Assembly: GCA_905221605.1 (NCBI GenBank)
Contig: CAJNDS010000458.1
Location: 553,703 to 617,702, forward strand
DNA: 64,000 bases
From: Symbiodinium natans
Lineage: Eukaryota > Sar > Dinophyceae > Suessiales > Symbiodiniaceae
Direction: 5' to 3'
Shown one piece after another: positions 46,101-48,747 of this stretch (position 1 is the first letter of the stretch; each line of letters starts with the position of its first letter). Under the pieces are notes generated by a model. It was not told where the DNA came from. It saw only the letters and a list, made by a program, of their open reading frames with translations, and did not search any database. The translations under genes and the position numbers were made by a program.

Positions 46101-48498
46101 TTAGTATGGTTTTGGGGCCCTTTTGGGGTACCTGAGTCCATAATAGTTCTACACATGGACACTCCGGGGTAGAGCATGCAACGTACGTCTTTTGTCCCAC
46201 GCATTGAGACGGAGTCATGGGCTGGCGACCGCGCAGAGCAGTGCTCCCGGAAAATGTTGGGGGCTTACGATATAAGGGGTACCTTAAGGGTTTAGGGTTT
46301 AGGGTTTTAAGGGGATTCTACTATTTGGGGGTCTATATCACTGCTCGGCCGCCTCACGGGGCCCCACAAAAAGCACACAAGCAAAACTTAGGGTTTGGGT
46401 TTAGGTTTGTAAATCCTTTTATAATGAGGCCCCAGAAGGCTGCGGCATCACGACCCCTGGTGTGATGGACCTGGCTGGCAGTGTCTCATTGCAGACACAA
46501 TCACCCGTGAAGTCACAGAGCAAGACGTTGAAAGCTTCAAATTGTCTTTGAAGAACTCCACCGTGCTTGATGCCGCAGTGCGTCGCGACTTGACGCATCG
46601 TCAGCTTGTGATCAGGAAGGTGTTTTTGGCGGTGTGTGCTGTGCTCGACGTCGATCCGTCAGACATTCCCTGAAAAGTCTGAGGTCTACTGGCATGGCGT
46701 CCCTGGAGTGGGGGGGCATGCCTTTGAAACGTGGCCCTTGATGGCAGGTGATCATGAACGGTCAGCCTGCAATCCACGGGGCCAGATTTCCATCCGTCCG
46801 ACTTTGGAGGGCCATGGACCAGCATGTGATTGCACTCTTTGCTGGCGATTTTGTGGCGAAGCAGAGTCACTGGAGTTTGAGAAAAAAACCAACAACAAAA
46901 ACCTAAACCCTAAACCCTAAGCCCTACACCCTAAATTTTTTGCCCATGCGATTCTGAATCAGTCCGAATCAAGCCGGTAGCCCCTTGGGCCATTTTACAT
47001 TGTTTCTTATGGGGAACCCTGAAGCCCTAATCCCTCAACCCTAGACTACAAGCCCTAAACCCGACAACTCCCAAACCCTCACCCATGAACCCTCAACCCT
47101 AAACCCCTAAGCCCTAAGCCCTGAACCCTACCTAAACCCTAACCCCTATTAACCCCTAAAACCCTAAACCCATGGGTCACTCTGCATCCAAGGAGGAAAG
47201 CCGATCGTGAACACAGCCGCCTGGCGAAGATAAGTCCAGGGCCAGGAGATTCGAAACCGACTGTATTGGTGGGGTATCGGGTTTATGGAGTTTACAGGGT
47301 TTGGGGTTTAGGGTTTAGGGGGGGATTAGAAACCTATTGTATTGGGGGGTATTGGGGGGGGGGGGGGGGGGCTATCGGGTTCATAAGTGTTTACAAGTTG
47401 TTTTTGGGGTGGGGGGTTATATGTCAGTGTTTTTTGTAGGGTTTCTAGGGTTATCGCGCTCAACATCTTAGAAGTTTGGCTTGGTAGCGGGTTGGGTTTA
47501 AGGTTTGGGTTCTAGGTTGTAAGGACCAGTACATCCACTCACTTACTTGTAGGGAGGGCCCCGAAGCCCGAACTACTTAAAGTGAAACTCACTACGCCGA
47601 CCCCACGTAAAATCCCGAAAGCCAAACGTCTAAGCTTAGGGCTTAGGGGTCAAAACCTTTGCCCTCGCAGGCCTCCTACTGACTTTTGAGAAGTTTCGGA
47701 ACTTCGGGGAGTTGCAAGAGACGGTTCAATCGGTGCTTGGCTGATGCCCTATGCCATTGTGGTGGTTTCCGAAATTCGGGGTACCTTCTTGGGGTCCTGA
47801 CTAGTCCCCTATTTTCGTAAACAGCCTTGCGCACTGTACACCTCTAAGCCTCCAACCCTAAACCCTAAACCCTAAACCCTAAACCCTAGCCCTAAACCCC
47901 AAACCAGCCCTACCCTAAACCCTAAACCCTAAACCCTAGCCCTAAACCCTAAACTCTAAACCCTATAAACCCTGAACCTTGGGAGCGTGCAGGTTCAAGA
48001 AAGCCTCGAGATGCTCGACACCCTCCCCGACTTGGATTACGTCCTGATCGAGGTGGAGGGTGTAGGGCTTAAGGTTTAAGGTTTAGGGTTTAGGGTTTCG
48101 GGTTTTGGGTTTTTGGGTTTAAGGTTTAAGGTTTTTTAAAGCTTTGGGGGTAGAGTGTTCAGGGTCTAAGGTGCAAACAATGCCCATCAGGAGCCTTTAT
48201 TCTGGTTTCATAGGGAGCAGCTCCTCAAACCCACCCTCCTATTCGTAGGGTAATGCCTTCAAATCCGGGGCAGGTGTGGCTTGTGGGTTTCTCGGGTTAC
48301 TGCAGGGTTTGGGGCTTAGTGTAAACCCTCAAGCCTAAATCCTGGACCCTCAACCCTCCCTTTTACATCCATAGGGGTTTCTAAAGCCCCATAAACCCTA
48401 AATCCCACTTGGCTTTCGCGGAGTTCTTCGGGCTTGCAGGCTTATAGGCTCAGGGCCATGTGCAGTCTGTGGCTGAGGACTTGGTCACAGGCGGGTAA
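16163..48498 (+). CDS. Carbamoyltransferase (NodU/CmcH/TobZ family) gene, more than 32 kb, many small exons
   Basis: Family motifs appear collinearly on the + strand: CVLELER (16.2 kb), HHHDGHALFG (18.7), DGVYLAYYGEG (20.1), GGCALNV (29.5), IPPAPSDCGVAIG (31.4), YLGFRLWDE (31.8), VIAVVRGRQ|EFGPR|ALGHRSLLA (37.1-38.5), MNRLKFRK|W|YRPIAPM (38.9-39.9), APYMEK (40.7), HFDGTARHQ (42.5), NTSFNTR|G|GKPIVNTA (45.3-47.2) and LDYVLIE (48.0), then a stop at 48496. Members of this family use carbamoyl phosphate and ATP to carbamoylate hydroxyl groups through a carbamoyl-adenylate; the N-terminal Kae1/TsaD-like domain holds the HxxxH metal site, seen here as HHDGH. Joins fixed by these motifs show GA and GC donors and exons as short as 17 nt. 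The start is not identified; exons at 14.2-15.3 kb may belong. The natural acceptor substrate cannot be told from sequence. Confidence 0.9.
16733..16829 (+). CDS. Carbamoyltransferase exon (YFHKRYYG...)
   Basis: Acceptor GGCAG. One base completes Arg, then YFHKRYYGIYGYGNPVHSPA and onward to VVQAL. Donor GTGTGT. Follows LELER as the family's R-Y-Y segment does. Right flank is a TTTAGGG tract. Confidence 0.75.
16952..17093 (+). CDS. Candidate exon, 142 nt, cysteine-containing
   Basis: Acceptor TTAG, long open frame with KLKRLTEDSMWPQTHKKQC and RTDPKAAPEAWYHTETMPAS, donor GTTTTAGGG. It lies between the carbamoyltransferase motifs; the true end may be earlier if a GC donor is used. Confidence 0.6.
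17321..17357 (+). CDS. Candidate exon (VDTSAHAGTEF)
   Basis: Acceptor ACCCAG directly after CCCTAAA units. Reads VDTSAHAGTEF, donor GTTTTC. Within the carbamoyltransferase gene. Confidence 0.5.
17566..17670 (+). CDS. Candidate exon (FLQALRVFRDRCE...)
   Basis: Acceptor CAGAG, open frame with DFLQALRVFRDRCECAGLD and PTEVDHAASCPPR, donor GTTTCT. Strong coding character; no specific motif. Confidence 0.55.
17862..17927 (+). CDS. Candidate exon (SEVVVDMPSMLDMPDLVERV)
   Basis: Acceptor CCCAG after a C run and an A run, 22 codons in phase 0, donor GTGACT. Followed by TTTAGGG-type repeats. Confidence 0.6.
18498..18535 (+). CDS. Candidate exon (RSQHRPELDTQI)
   Basis: Acceptor ATGCAG, donor GTTTAC. 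CCCTAAA left, TTTAGGG right. Unassigned piece of the large gene. Confidence 0.45.
18638..18749 (+). CDS. Carbamoyltransferase exon with HHHDGHA metal-site motif
   Basis: Acceptor CTCCAG. Reads LLRKEWRYIHHHDGHALFGH then VASPFSKSLDLLLQWG. It corresponds to the family's HHxxHA..Y..SPF block, where two histidines bind metal in the Kae1-like domain. Open to a GT donor at 18750; a GC donor at about 18741 would shorten it. Confidence 0.78.
18776..18955. mobile_element. Family F inverted-repeat element, copy 2
   Basis: CTTGGAGGTTCAGGGTACTT at the left and ATGAACCTCCAAG at the right, with CCCTAAA and CCCTGAA units in the centre, as if repeat tract and element were nested. Confidence 0.55.
18970..19005 (+). 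CDS. Candidate exon (LDLGSKGLGVSG)
   Basis: Acceptor GTCAG, 12 codons, donor GTTTAG that is the first repeat unit of a TTTAGGG tract. Confidence 0.45.
19237..19295 (+). CDS. Candidate exon (RGPMMVQVVNVQ)
   Basis: Acceptor CTAAG, ends VQVVNVQ with donor GTTTGG. The minus strand is also open (LEPSWVLAPSIVGDD), so strand is not certain. Confidence 0.4.
19389..19450 (+). CDS. Candidate exon (VFYGSSVGLGSPKPYYCHAK)
   Basis: Acceptor AACAG after a CCCTAAA tract, frame VFYGSSVGLGSPKPYYCHAK, donor GTGGGC. Confidence 0.5.
19826..19925. mobile_element. Family D inverted-repeat element, copy 1
   Basis: GGGCTTACGATTTTAAGGG...TACC on the left and CTGATTTTCGGAAACACCC on the right. Related copies at 27969, 29003, 38675, 45172, 46258, 47766 and 48808 share (T)TTCCGAAAATAGGG-type ends. 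Confidence 0.6.
19951..20020 (+). CDS. Candidate exon (LVFRNLGGERVLVMIRE...)
   Basis: Acceptor CTCAG, frame LVFRNLGGERVLVMIRECLR then LLA, donor GTTTAGGG. Confidence 0.5.
20087..20161 (+). CDS. Carbamoyltransferase exon (DGVYLAYYGEG...)
   Basis: Acceptor CTCTTCAG, exactly 25 codons in phase 0, DGVYLAYYGEGTSVHRGLAM then ITCRQ, donor GTATGG. It fits the GNDG...Y.G segment that follows the HHxxHA block in the family. Confidence 0.78.
20190..20265. repeat. Homogeneous 8-bp variant array CCCTAAAA, about 9 units
   Basis: The extra A is present in every unit, in contrast to the 7-bp tracts around it. Confidence 0.95.
20752..20795 (+). CDS. Candidate exon (ANDPEAACPGCS)
   Basis: AG at 20750-20752, frame ANDPEAACPGCS, donor GTAGGC. 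Contains C-P-G-C. CCCTAAA left, TTTAGGG right. Confidence 0.5.
21042..21154. mobile_element. Family K inverted-repeat element ending in a splice acceptor
   Basis: GCCCAAAGGATCCATGTACC at the left and GGTACATGGATCCTTTGGGC at the right are perfect 20-bp inverted repeats. AG follows at once (GGGCAG), so the element's right edge coincides with the start of the next candidate exon. A second, diverged copy is at 23585-23680. Confidence 0.85.
21155..21208 (+). CDS. Candidate exon (ELQANMAEQFETRLHE)
   Basis: Begins immediately after the family K element's GGCAG. Reads ELQANMAEQFETRLHE, coiled-coil-like, then a GC donor (GCATAG). Confidence 0.55.
21546..21625 (+). CDS. Candidate exon (RAVFGADPTDQNHPTKQTVN...)
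   Basis: Acceptor CCCCAG, frame RAVFGADPTDQNHPTKQTVN then EALSPTG, GC or GT donor at the edge of a TTTAGGG tract. Strong coding character. Confidence 0.6.
21757..21808 (+). CDS. Candidate exon (VTLLLTEIYPEGDY)
   Basis: AG at 21755-21756, frame AYHSVTLLLTEIYPEGDY, donor GTGTTG. Boundaries approximate. Confidence 0.5.
22010..22085. mobile_element. Family H intronic element, copy 3
   Basis: GATTTTTTAATTGGGTCCC ... AACTTTTTCAGAGGTGTTAAGGGCCAT; the right end matches the other H copies. Confidence 0.5.
22201..22222 (+). CDS. Candidate 22-nt exon (LKAALR)
   Basis: Acceptor ACTTCAG, reads LKAALR, and the donor GTTTAGGG is the first telomere-type unit itself. A clear example of an exon abutting the repeat. 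Confidence 0.45.
22750..22843 (+). CDS. Candidate exon (DWLCKRLREEPKTPWFQLNV...)
   Basis: Acceptor CCCAAG, frame DWLCKRLREEPKTPWFQLNV then ARPSQNLPHGA, donor GTTTAGGG. Among the most coding-like stretches; no motif assigned. Confidence 0.62.
23080..23165. repeat. TA and TTTA microsatellite
   Basis: ATATATAT then TTTATTTATTTATTT units, within an intron. Confidence 0.9.
23739..23826 (+). CDS. Candidate exon (LADAGKVMGYAAFSRHVHNP...)
   Basis: Acceptor TTTAG, frame AFPRLADAGKVMGYAAFSRH then VHNPRARLG, donor GTGTCA. Confidence 0.6.
24215..24262 (+). CDS. Candidate exon (ARVFGFSIGSKFTLKL)
   Basis: Acceptor TTTCAG, exactly 16 codons, donor GTATCA. Confidence 0.58.
24586..24625 (+). CDS. Candidate exon (LNSIARVAVYGS)
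   Basis: Acceptor CTTAG, frame LNSIARVAVYGS, then GA donor (GAACTT). A family E element (24626-24715) begins at the intron start. Confidence 0.5.
24626..24715. mobile_element. Family E element, copy 3
   Basis: GGCAGCCCCAGTGGTGCCCC ... AAGGTAACCAACCCCAAAAA. It directly follows a candidate exon. Confidence 0.5.
24789..24894 (+). CDS. Candidate exon (TPEVRKLMNNLLGGVGVNVH...)
   Basis: Acceptor CGAAG, frame TPEVRKLMNNLLGGVGVNVH then VWSNSLWCASRGGSL, GT donor at GGGTTTCGG. Strong coding character. Confidence 0.6.
25058..25205 (+). CDS. Candidate exon (FGPSIEARSGLC...)
   Basis: Acceptor TTGCAG, open to TAA at about 25204 through FGPSIEARSGLCRLSKSLTD and IVCWPKRPLKGAPLSAQFPE. It may end at 25097 (GT donor) or continue. 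Confidence 0.5.
25361..25415 (+). CDS. Candidate exon (GTMTLRGLTKWTAVSQ)
   Basis: Acceptor TTTACAG, frame GTMTLRGLTKWTAVSQSPKE. End uncertain. Confidence 0.45.
25529..25665. repeat. Homogeneous 9-bp variant array CCCTATAAA, about 15 units
   Basis: Tandem CCCTATAAA with one CCCTATAAG unit, inside a region of ordinary 7-bp repeats. Confidence 0.96.
25733..25806 (+). CDS. Candidate exon (ASLDPDLRNASTRKGFVPRE...)
   Basis: Acceptor GCCCAG, frame ASLDPDLRNASTRKGFVPRE then RLW, GT donor (GTTGAC). CCCTAAA left and TTTAGGG right. Confidence 0.6.
26106..26190. mobile_element. Family A element, copy 3 (degraded)
   Basis: TTGGGATGTTTCCCCCTATA, GTACCCC, AATCCCTATTAAGGACTGTTA shared with other A copies; the right arm is degenerate. 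Confidence 0.55.
26474..26592. repeat. Homogeneous variant array CCCCAAA, about 16 units
   Basis: Pure CCCCAAA, then returning to CCCTAAA. Confidence 0.96.
26690..26769 (+). CDS. Candidate exon (ELVELACESMQNQRLDTVGH...)
   Basis: Acceptor GTGCAG, frame ELVELACESMQNQRLDTVGH then PPAPGA, donor GTGGTT. Confidence 0.6.
26851..26900 (+). CDS. Candidate exon (AWAHQKPLKGKDVLSLL)
   Basis: Acceptor CTCAAG, frame AWAHQKPLKGKDVLSLL, donor GTGCTAGGG. Confidence 0.55.
27176..27277. mobile_element. Family A element, copy 4
   Basis: TTGGGATGTTCCCCCTTATA and TATAAGGGGGAGCATCCCAA are near-perfect terminal inverted repeats. Confidence 0.85.
27432..27502 (+). CDS. Candidate exon (RHDIAAELQRQWEERSRSLE...)
   Basis: Acceptor GCATAG, frame RHDIAAELQRQWEERSRSLE then SRQ, donor GTCTGG. 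Helical, coiled-coil-like. Confidence 0.6.
27760..27796 (+). CDS. Candidate exon (KKQAMRLVELLR)
   Basis: Acceptor AGTAG, frame KKQAMRLVELLR, GC donor. Confidence 0.45.
28087..28237. mobile_element. Family G element, intact inverted repeat
   Basis: GGGTTCCCCAACTACCCCCC TCTATACTA at the left and its exact complement at the right (28205-28237), about 30 bp each. Inner TTAAGCCTAGTTAAAGG is also partly palindromic. About 150 bp. Confidence 0.88.
28456..28526 (+). CDS. Candidate exon (EGFHAEIQDLLERLTPHHEA...)
   Basis: Acceptor CTCTCAG, frame EGFHAEIQDLLERLTPHHEA then SFP and TGA; a GA donor at 28525 would avoid the stop. Confidence 0.55.
29003..29112. mobile_element. Family D element, copy on the minus strand
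   Basis: GTGTCGCGAAAATAAGGGCC at the left and TAATTTCGGAACACCC at the right. It explains a long minus open frame (28925-29197) that looks membrane-like but is element sequence. Confidence 0.65.
29134..29226. mobile_element. Family A element, copy 5
   Basis: TTGGGATGTTGCCCGTTATA and TATAAGGGGAACATCCTAA, inner AATCCCTATCAAGGACTGTCA. Confidence 0.78.
29430..29503 (+). CDS. Carbamoyltransferase exon (GGCALNVQ)
   Basis: AG at 29428-29429 after CCCTAAA units; frame contains EVEGVVLMGGCALNVQ, the family's hydrophobic strand plus G-G-x-A-L-N motif, ending at a GC donor (GCGCCG at 29504). The start may be a later AG inside this span. A protein-like antisense frame over the same bases is judged a shadow. 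Confidence 0.75.
29556..29668. repeat. Homogeneous 8-bp variant array TTTAGGGG, about 13 units
   Basis: Every unit has four G. Flanked by ordinary TTTAGGG. Confidence 0.95.
30601..30718 (+). CDS. Candidate exon (KANQYIQDWLESTSEYKHLG)
   Basis: Acceptor TCTGCAG, frame with KQSPQEPQRRGKANQYIQDW and LESTSEYKHLGTKP, GT donor near 30719. Strong coding character between two carbamoyltransferase motifs. Confidence 0.6.
31071..31137 (+). CDS. Candidate exon before a telomere-type donor
   Basis: Acceptor TTTAG, donor GTTTAGGG. Two frames are plausible (MECTIIENQNGSRRFFNR or LYGVYDHREPKRFQTLLQP). Confidence 0.45.
31204..31274 (+). CDS. Candidate exon (LRLRLLQEFSGWVLEAAK)
   Basis: Acceptor CGAAG after CCCTAAA-like units, frame PWHDDLRLRLLQEFSGWVLE then AAK, donor GTTTCAGGG. 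Confidence 0.55.
31383..31449 (+). CDS. Carbamoyltransferase exon (YIPPAPSDCGVAIG)
   Basis: AG at 31381-31382, frame VYIPPAPSDCGVAIGG, the family's P-P-A-P-x-D-x-G-x-A-x-G block that ends the Kae1-like domain. A GC donor near 31428-31432 is likely; the frame stays open to about 31449. Confidence 0.8.
31783..31849 (+). CDS. Carbamoyltransferase exon (YLGFRLWDE)
   Basis: Acceptor CTGAG, frame YSVTPPTVPQQLQYLGFRLW then DE, GC donor (GCTCAA at 31850). It corresponds to the YLGPxxxDEE segment after the PPAPxDxG block. Confidence 0.72.
32476..33602. mobile_element. Candidate 1.1-kb element with palindromic repeats and GACGTC words
   Basis: Different composition from the rest. GACGTC occurs three times at about 32482-32526 and three times at 33490-33564, with TTTTGAAATTA(A)GCG words at both ends. 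Between them lie about seven copies of CCCTATCTGGCCCAGATAGG plus G (10-bp arms, 1-bp spacer) at about 32670-32960 and 33133-33160. No long convincing protein. Possibly a non-autonomous element or its remains. Confidence 0.5.
33603..34229. other. Unique sequence, little repeat
   Basis: G-run at about 33645-33665, then unique sequence with only degenerate repeat words. One + frame (about 33823-33944) is open with KTQTLANLKGYKKHISLKHL. No family recognised. Confidence 0.4.
34230..34292 (+). CDS. Candidate exon (QDTLEGEAAKRGAALLPAGE)
   Basis: Acceptor TTGCCAG, frame QDTLEGEAAKRGAALLPAGE then W, ending in a G run. It resembles the helix before the GRxEFGPRA motif in position, but no motif proves it. 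Confidence 0.55.
34561..34584 (+). CDS. Candidate 24-nt exon (AIGHPGED)
   Basis: Acceptor ATTCTTAG, eight codons, donor GTAATA. Confidence 0.5.
34905..34997. mobile_element. Family E element, copy 4, ending in an acceptor
   Basis: CTTATTCCCTTTG ... AAAGGGCACCCTTTTCATTC then ATAG|GTTACTC. The conserved right end of the family coincides with the start of the next candidate exon. Confidence 0.6.
34998..35074 (+). CDS. Candidate exon (LLLGRDTKWVLSEPSMPGIG...)
   Basis: Starts at the family E acceptor, frame LLLGRDTKWVLSEPSMPGIG then SILEA, GA donor (GAACGT) that avoids a TGA. Confidence 0.5.
35194..35264 (+). CDS. Candidate exon (ELGGVGYLAELLAGSPRGIA...)
   Basis: Acceptor GCTAG, frame ELGGVGYLAELLAGSPRGIA then SEA, GT donor. 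CCCTAAA left, TTTAGGG right. Confidence 0.58.
35860..35985. repeat. CCCTAAA tract, about 17 units
   Basis: Long nearly pure array with one CCCTAAG. Confidence 0.97.
36710..36765 (+). CDS. Candidate exon (TWEVDRELHVITILETFW)
   Basis: Acceptor GTTTTCAG, frame TWEVDRELHVITILETFW, donor GTTGAG. A second protein-like piece (SPIDLLDPFFWDKRATQE) follows at 36812-36868. Confidence 0.55.
37131..37199 (+). CDS. Carbamoyltransferase exon (VIAVVRGRQ)
   Basis: Acceptor CATCAG, 23 codons in phase 0 ending EKPVIAVVRGRQ, then a GA donor (GACCCA). The next exon supplies EFGPR, giving the family signature GRxEFGPRA across the splice. An open frame continues past 37199 but breaks the motif. Confidence 0.85.
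37441..37512. repeat. Homogeneous variant array CCCGAAA, about 9-10 units
   Basis: Pure CCCGAAA, immediately left of the next exon's CCCTAAA units. Confidence 0.95.
37629..37645 (+). CDS. Carbamoyltransferase micro-exon, 17 nt (EFGPR)
   Basis: Acceptor TTCGGAG, codons for EFGPR plus GC, then a GC donor (GCCACG at 37646). Joined to G|TTAGGG at 38389 it gives EFGPRALGHRS with phase kept on both sides. This is the strongest evidence for micro-exons here. Confidence 0.85.
37990..38037 (+). CDS. Candidate exon or intronic open stretch (VGTPLASVHLFMNHLG)
   Basis: Acceptor CGCAAG, 16 codons, donor GTGTAC. However it lies between two exons whose motif joins directly (37645 to 38389), so it is probably not in the main transcript. 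Confidence 0.25.
38228..38336. mobile_element. Family C inverted-repeat element, copy 1
   Basis: CTTTGGAGTACTCTACTTTA at the left, TTTTTTCCAGGGTCTACTCC then AAG at the right. Other copies: 45777, 50206, 57483. All share GTTCTGGGTTCC and AGCTACTTATACC-type inner words. Confidence 0.8.
38389..38458 (+). CDS. Carbamoyltransferase exon (LGHRSLLAIPDSEAMKALVS)
   Basis: Acceptor AGCAAG. One base completes Ala, then LGHRSLLAIPDSEAMKALVS and HRL, GC donor (GCGTGG). The ALGHRSLLA motif is diagnostic of the family's C-terminal domain. Confidence 0.9.
38675..38790. mobile_element. Family D element
   Basis: CATTCCCAAAATAGGGGGTA ... CCCTGTTTTCGGAAGCCCC, with a C run and an A run in the centre. Confidence 0.55.
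38906..38937 (+). CDS. Carbamoyltransferase exon (ERMNRLKFRK)
   Basis: Acceptor TGACAG, ERMNRLKFRK plus TG, GC donor (GCCACC). With G|TATCGG at 39823 it reads FRKWYRPIAPM, the family's M-N-x-x-K-x-R...R-P-x-A-P block. Confidence 0.85.
39823..39856 (+). CDS. Carbamoyltransferase exon (YRPIAPMIADE)
   Basis: Acceptor CCCAG after CCCTAAA units, completes Trp, then YRPIAPMIADE and a GC donor (GCGCTA). Phase 0 end joins VEVFGREVKAPYMEK at 40622. The frame stays open to 39903. Confidence 0.83.
39925..39984 (+). CDS. Candidate exon (VGKVRGFDLRAPKDFSMFFL)
   Basis: Acceptor TTTTTTGCAG, exactly 20 codons, donor GTAAGG. Splice sites are excellent, but it lies between two exons that join well without it; possibly an alternative exon. 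Confidence 0.4.
40200..40600. repeat. 400-bp degenerate CCCTAAA/CCCCAAA tract
   Basis: Long C-arm with CCCTAAA, CCCCAAA, CCCGAAA and CCCTGAA units, preceded by about 22 C and 18 A (40152-40192), ending next to a carbamoyltransferase exon. Confidence 0.95.
40622..40666 (+). CDS. Carbamoyltransferase exon (VEVFGREVKAPYMEK)
   Basis: Acceptor GCCGCAG, 15 codons in phase 0, GC donor (GCCCCT). Matches the ...F..(D/E)..SPYM block after RPxAP. Confidence 0.78.
41090..41238. mobile_element. Family F inverted-repeat element ending in an acceptor
   Basis: CTTGGAGGTTCATGGTACTT at the left and AAGTACCATGAACCTCCAAG (one base off) at the right, followed by TAGGCAG and a candidate exon. Confidence 0.8.
41239..41295 (+). 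CDS. Candidate exon (KDILAYASSSNPDSVPSK)
   Basis: Starts right after the family F element's GGCAG; frame KDILAYASSSNPDSVPSK. End uncertain. Confidence 0.4.
41394..41469 (+). CDS. Candidate exon (SRAATLVESHPPVKSTALAN...)
   Basis: Acceptor TGGCAG, frame SRAATLVESHPPVKSTALAN then LLDRL, GA donor avoiding nearby stops. It loosely resembles the segment after HxDGTAR in the family, but lies before that motif here. Confidence 0.4.
42280..42422. mobile_element. Family I inverted-repeat element, copy 2
   Basis: CTGGCTGGTTCTTAGTAGGG and CCCTACTAAGAGACCAGG, with GAATGAGGGCCCT / AGAGCCCTCATTC inside. Confidence 0.8.
42438..42519 (+). CDS. Carbamoyltransferase exon (HFDGTARHQ)
   Basis: Acceptor GCTGCAG, frame EIRKRFPGMVHFDGTARHQR then PSRQFAT, then a GA donor (GAAGGT) just where the frame would meet TGA. 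HxDGTAR is a diagnostic motif of the C-terminal domain. An earlier GC donor is possible. Confidence 0.85.
43043..43160. mobile_element. Family J inverted-repeat element, copy 2
   Basis: GGATCCATGTGTAGTACTAT at the left, ATCATAGTTCTACAAATGCA at the right; inner CCCCAAAACCCTATTCAGTA and TTTTTTGGTACCTGA shared with 46050-46175; a weaker copy lies at 20922-21015. Confidence 0.65.
43887..43954 (+). CDS. Candidate exon (QGPVSLFFAGGTILAVTTPR...)
   Basis: Acceptor GCCGTAG, frame QGPVSLFFAGGTILAVTTPR then IR, donor GTTTAGGG opening a 13-unit TTTAGGG tract. Confidence 0.5.
44285..44470. repeat. 22-bp tandem repeat (GCGGCCTTATTCTGAAAATG-type)
   Basis: About eight imperfect units of GCGGCCTTATTCTGAAAATGAA with variants (GCGGCTTGATTCTGAAAATA). 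Unlike any other repeat in the window. Both strands are open across it, giving a repetitive peptide. Confidence 0.9.
44757..44860 (+). CDS. Candidate exon (LYEPEALQTLGGPWNLQVFP...)
   Basis: Acceptor ACTGTAG, frame LYEPEALQTLGGPWNLQVFP then LACEALDLNFRPKR, donor GTTATG. Confidence 0.55.
45302..45347 (+). CDS. Carbamoyltransferase exon (LTGLAALINTSFNTR)
   Basis: Acceptor GGCAAG, LTGLAALINTSFNTR plus one base, GC donor (GCTCAG). Joined to GA|GGA at 47193 it gives NTSFNTRGGKPIVN, the canonical LLNTSFNxRGxPIV block of the family. Confidence 0.9.
45777..45875. mobile_element. Family C element, copy 2
   Basis: TTTTGGAGTACTATATTTTT ... TTTTTTCCAGGGCCTACTCC then AAA. Confidence 0.75.
46050..46175. 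mobile_element. Family J element, copy 3
   Basis: GGTCCATTTGTAGTACCCTT ... ATAATAGTTCTACACATGGA then C, near-complementary ends. Confidence 0.65.
46176..46920 (+). other. Coding-like island inside a carbamoyltransferase intron
   Basis: Telomere-repeat-free apart from 46285-46320 and the very end. Frames: ATG at 46176 (MQRTSFVPRIETESWAGDRA...), 46482-46673 (63 codons, e.g. DTITREVTEQDVESFKLSLK and RKVFLAVCAVLDVDPSDIP), and a frame-shifted continuation 46650-46890 (VYWHGVPGVGGHAFETWPLM). It lies between exons that join cleanly (45347 to 47193), so it is likely a nested gene, an inserted cDNA-like fragment or a pseudogene. No family recognised. Confidence 0.45.
47193..47218 (+). CDS. Carbamoyltransferase exon (GKPIVNTA)
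   Basis: Acceptor TCCAAG. Completes Gly, then GKPIVNTA and a GC donor (GCCTGG) in phase 0, joining VQESLEML of 47993. The frame stays open to TAA at 47231. Confidence 0.82.
47671..47744 (+). CDS. Candidate exon (LLLTFEKFRNFGELQETVQS...)
   Basis: Acceptor CCTCGCAG, frame LLLTFEKFRNFGELQETVQS then VLG and TGA. Very coding-like, but lies within an intron that is otherwise well defined; possibly an alternative terminal exon. Confidence 0.4.
47993..48052 (+). CDS. Carbamoyltransferase exon (LPDLDYVLIE)
   Basis: Acceptor CGTGCAG, exactly 20 codons, VQESLEMLDTLPDLDYVLIE, donor GTGGAG. Corresponds to the ...F..T.LDYLVLE segment near the family's C-terminus. CCCTAAA left, TTTAGGG right. Confidence 0.82.
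48454..48498 (+). CDS. Probable terminal exon of the carbamoyltransferase gene
   Basis: Acceptor GCTCAG, GHVQSVAEDLVTGG then TAA (48496-48498), in phase with the previous exon. The stop is outside repeat sequence. Conservation is low here, so this is the likely, not certain, end. Confidence 0.6.
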   Translation, partial: GHVQSVAEDLVTGG

Positions 48499-48535
48499 CA
48501 TTTTAAATTTTTAAGGAGACCCTATTTACCCCCCT

Positions 48536-48645
48536 ATACCCCCCTTTTCCCCCCTATACCCCCCCTATACCCCGCCTATACCAAAAACCCCTGTACCCCC
48601 CTATACCCCCCCTATACCCCCCCTGTACCCCCCTGTACCCCCCTT
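48536..48645. repeat. CCCCCCTATAC-type minisatellite
   Basis: About nine imperfect units of CCCCCCTATAC / CCCCCTGTAC. Confidence 0.9.
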
Positions 48646-48664
48646 TGCCCCCATGCTCGGCCAG

Positions 48665-48747
48665 GACTTCCTCTTTAAGGCGCCGCTGGAGAAGAGGCCC
48701 CCGCCCGGTGGGGACGGTGAGGCGGCGAGGCGCCTGCTTTCTGTTGG
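48665..48747 (+). CDS. Candidate exon, possible 5' part of the kinase gene
   Basis: Acceptor CGGCCAG, frame DFLFKAPLEKRPPPGGDGEA then ARRLLSV, GT donor. No kinase motif in it. Confidence 0.55.

Noticed and set aside
47993-48052. Exon of a serine racemase-like PLP enzyme (LPDLDYVLIEV)
   Set aside because: Its position after NTSFN and GKPIVNTA fits the LDYLVLE segment of the carbamoyltransferase C-terminus better.
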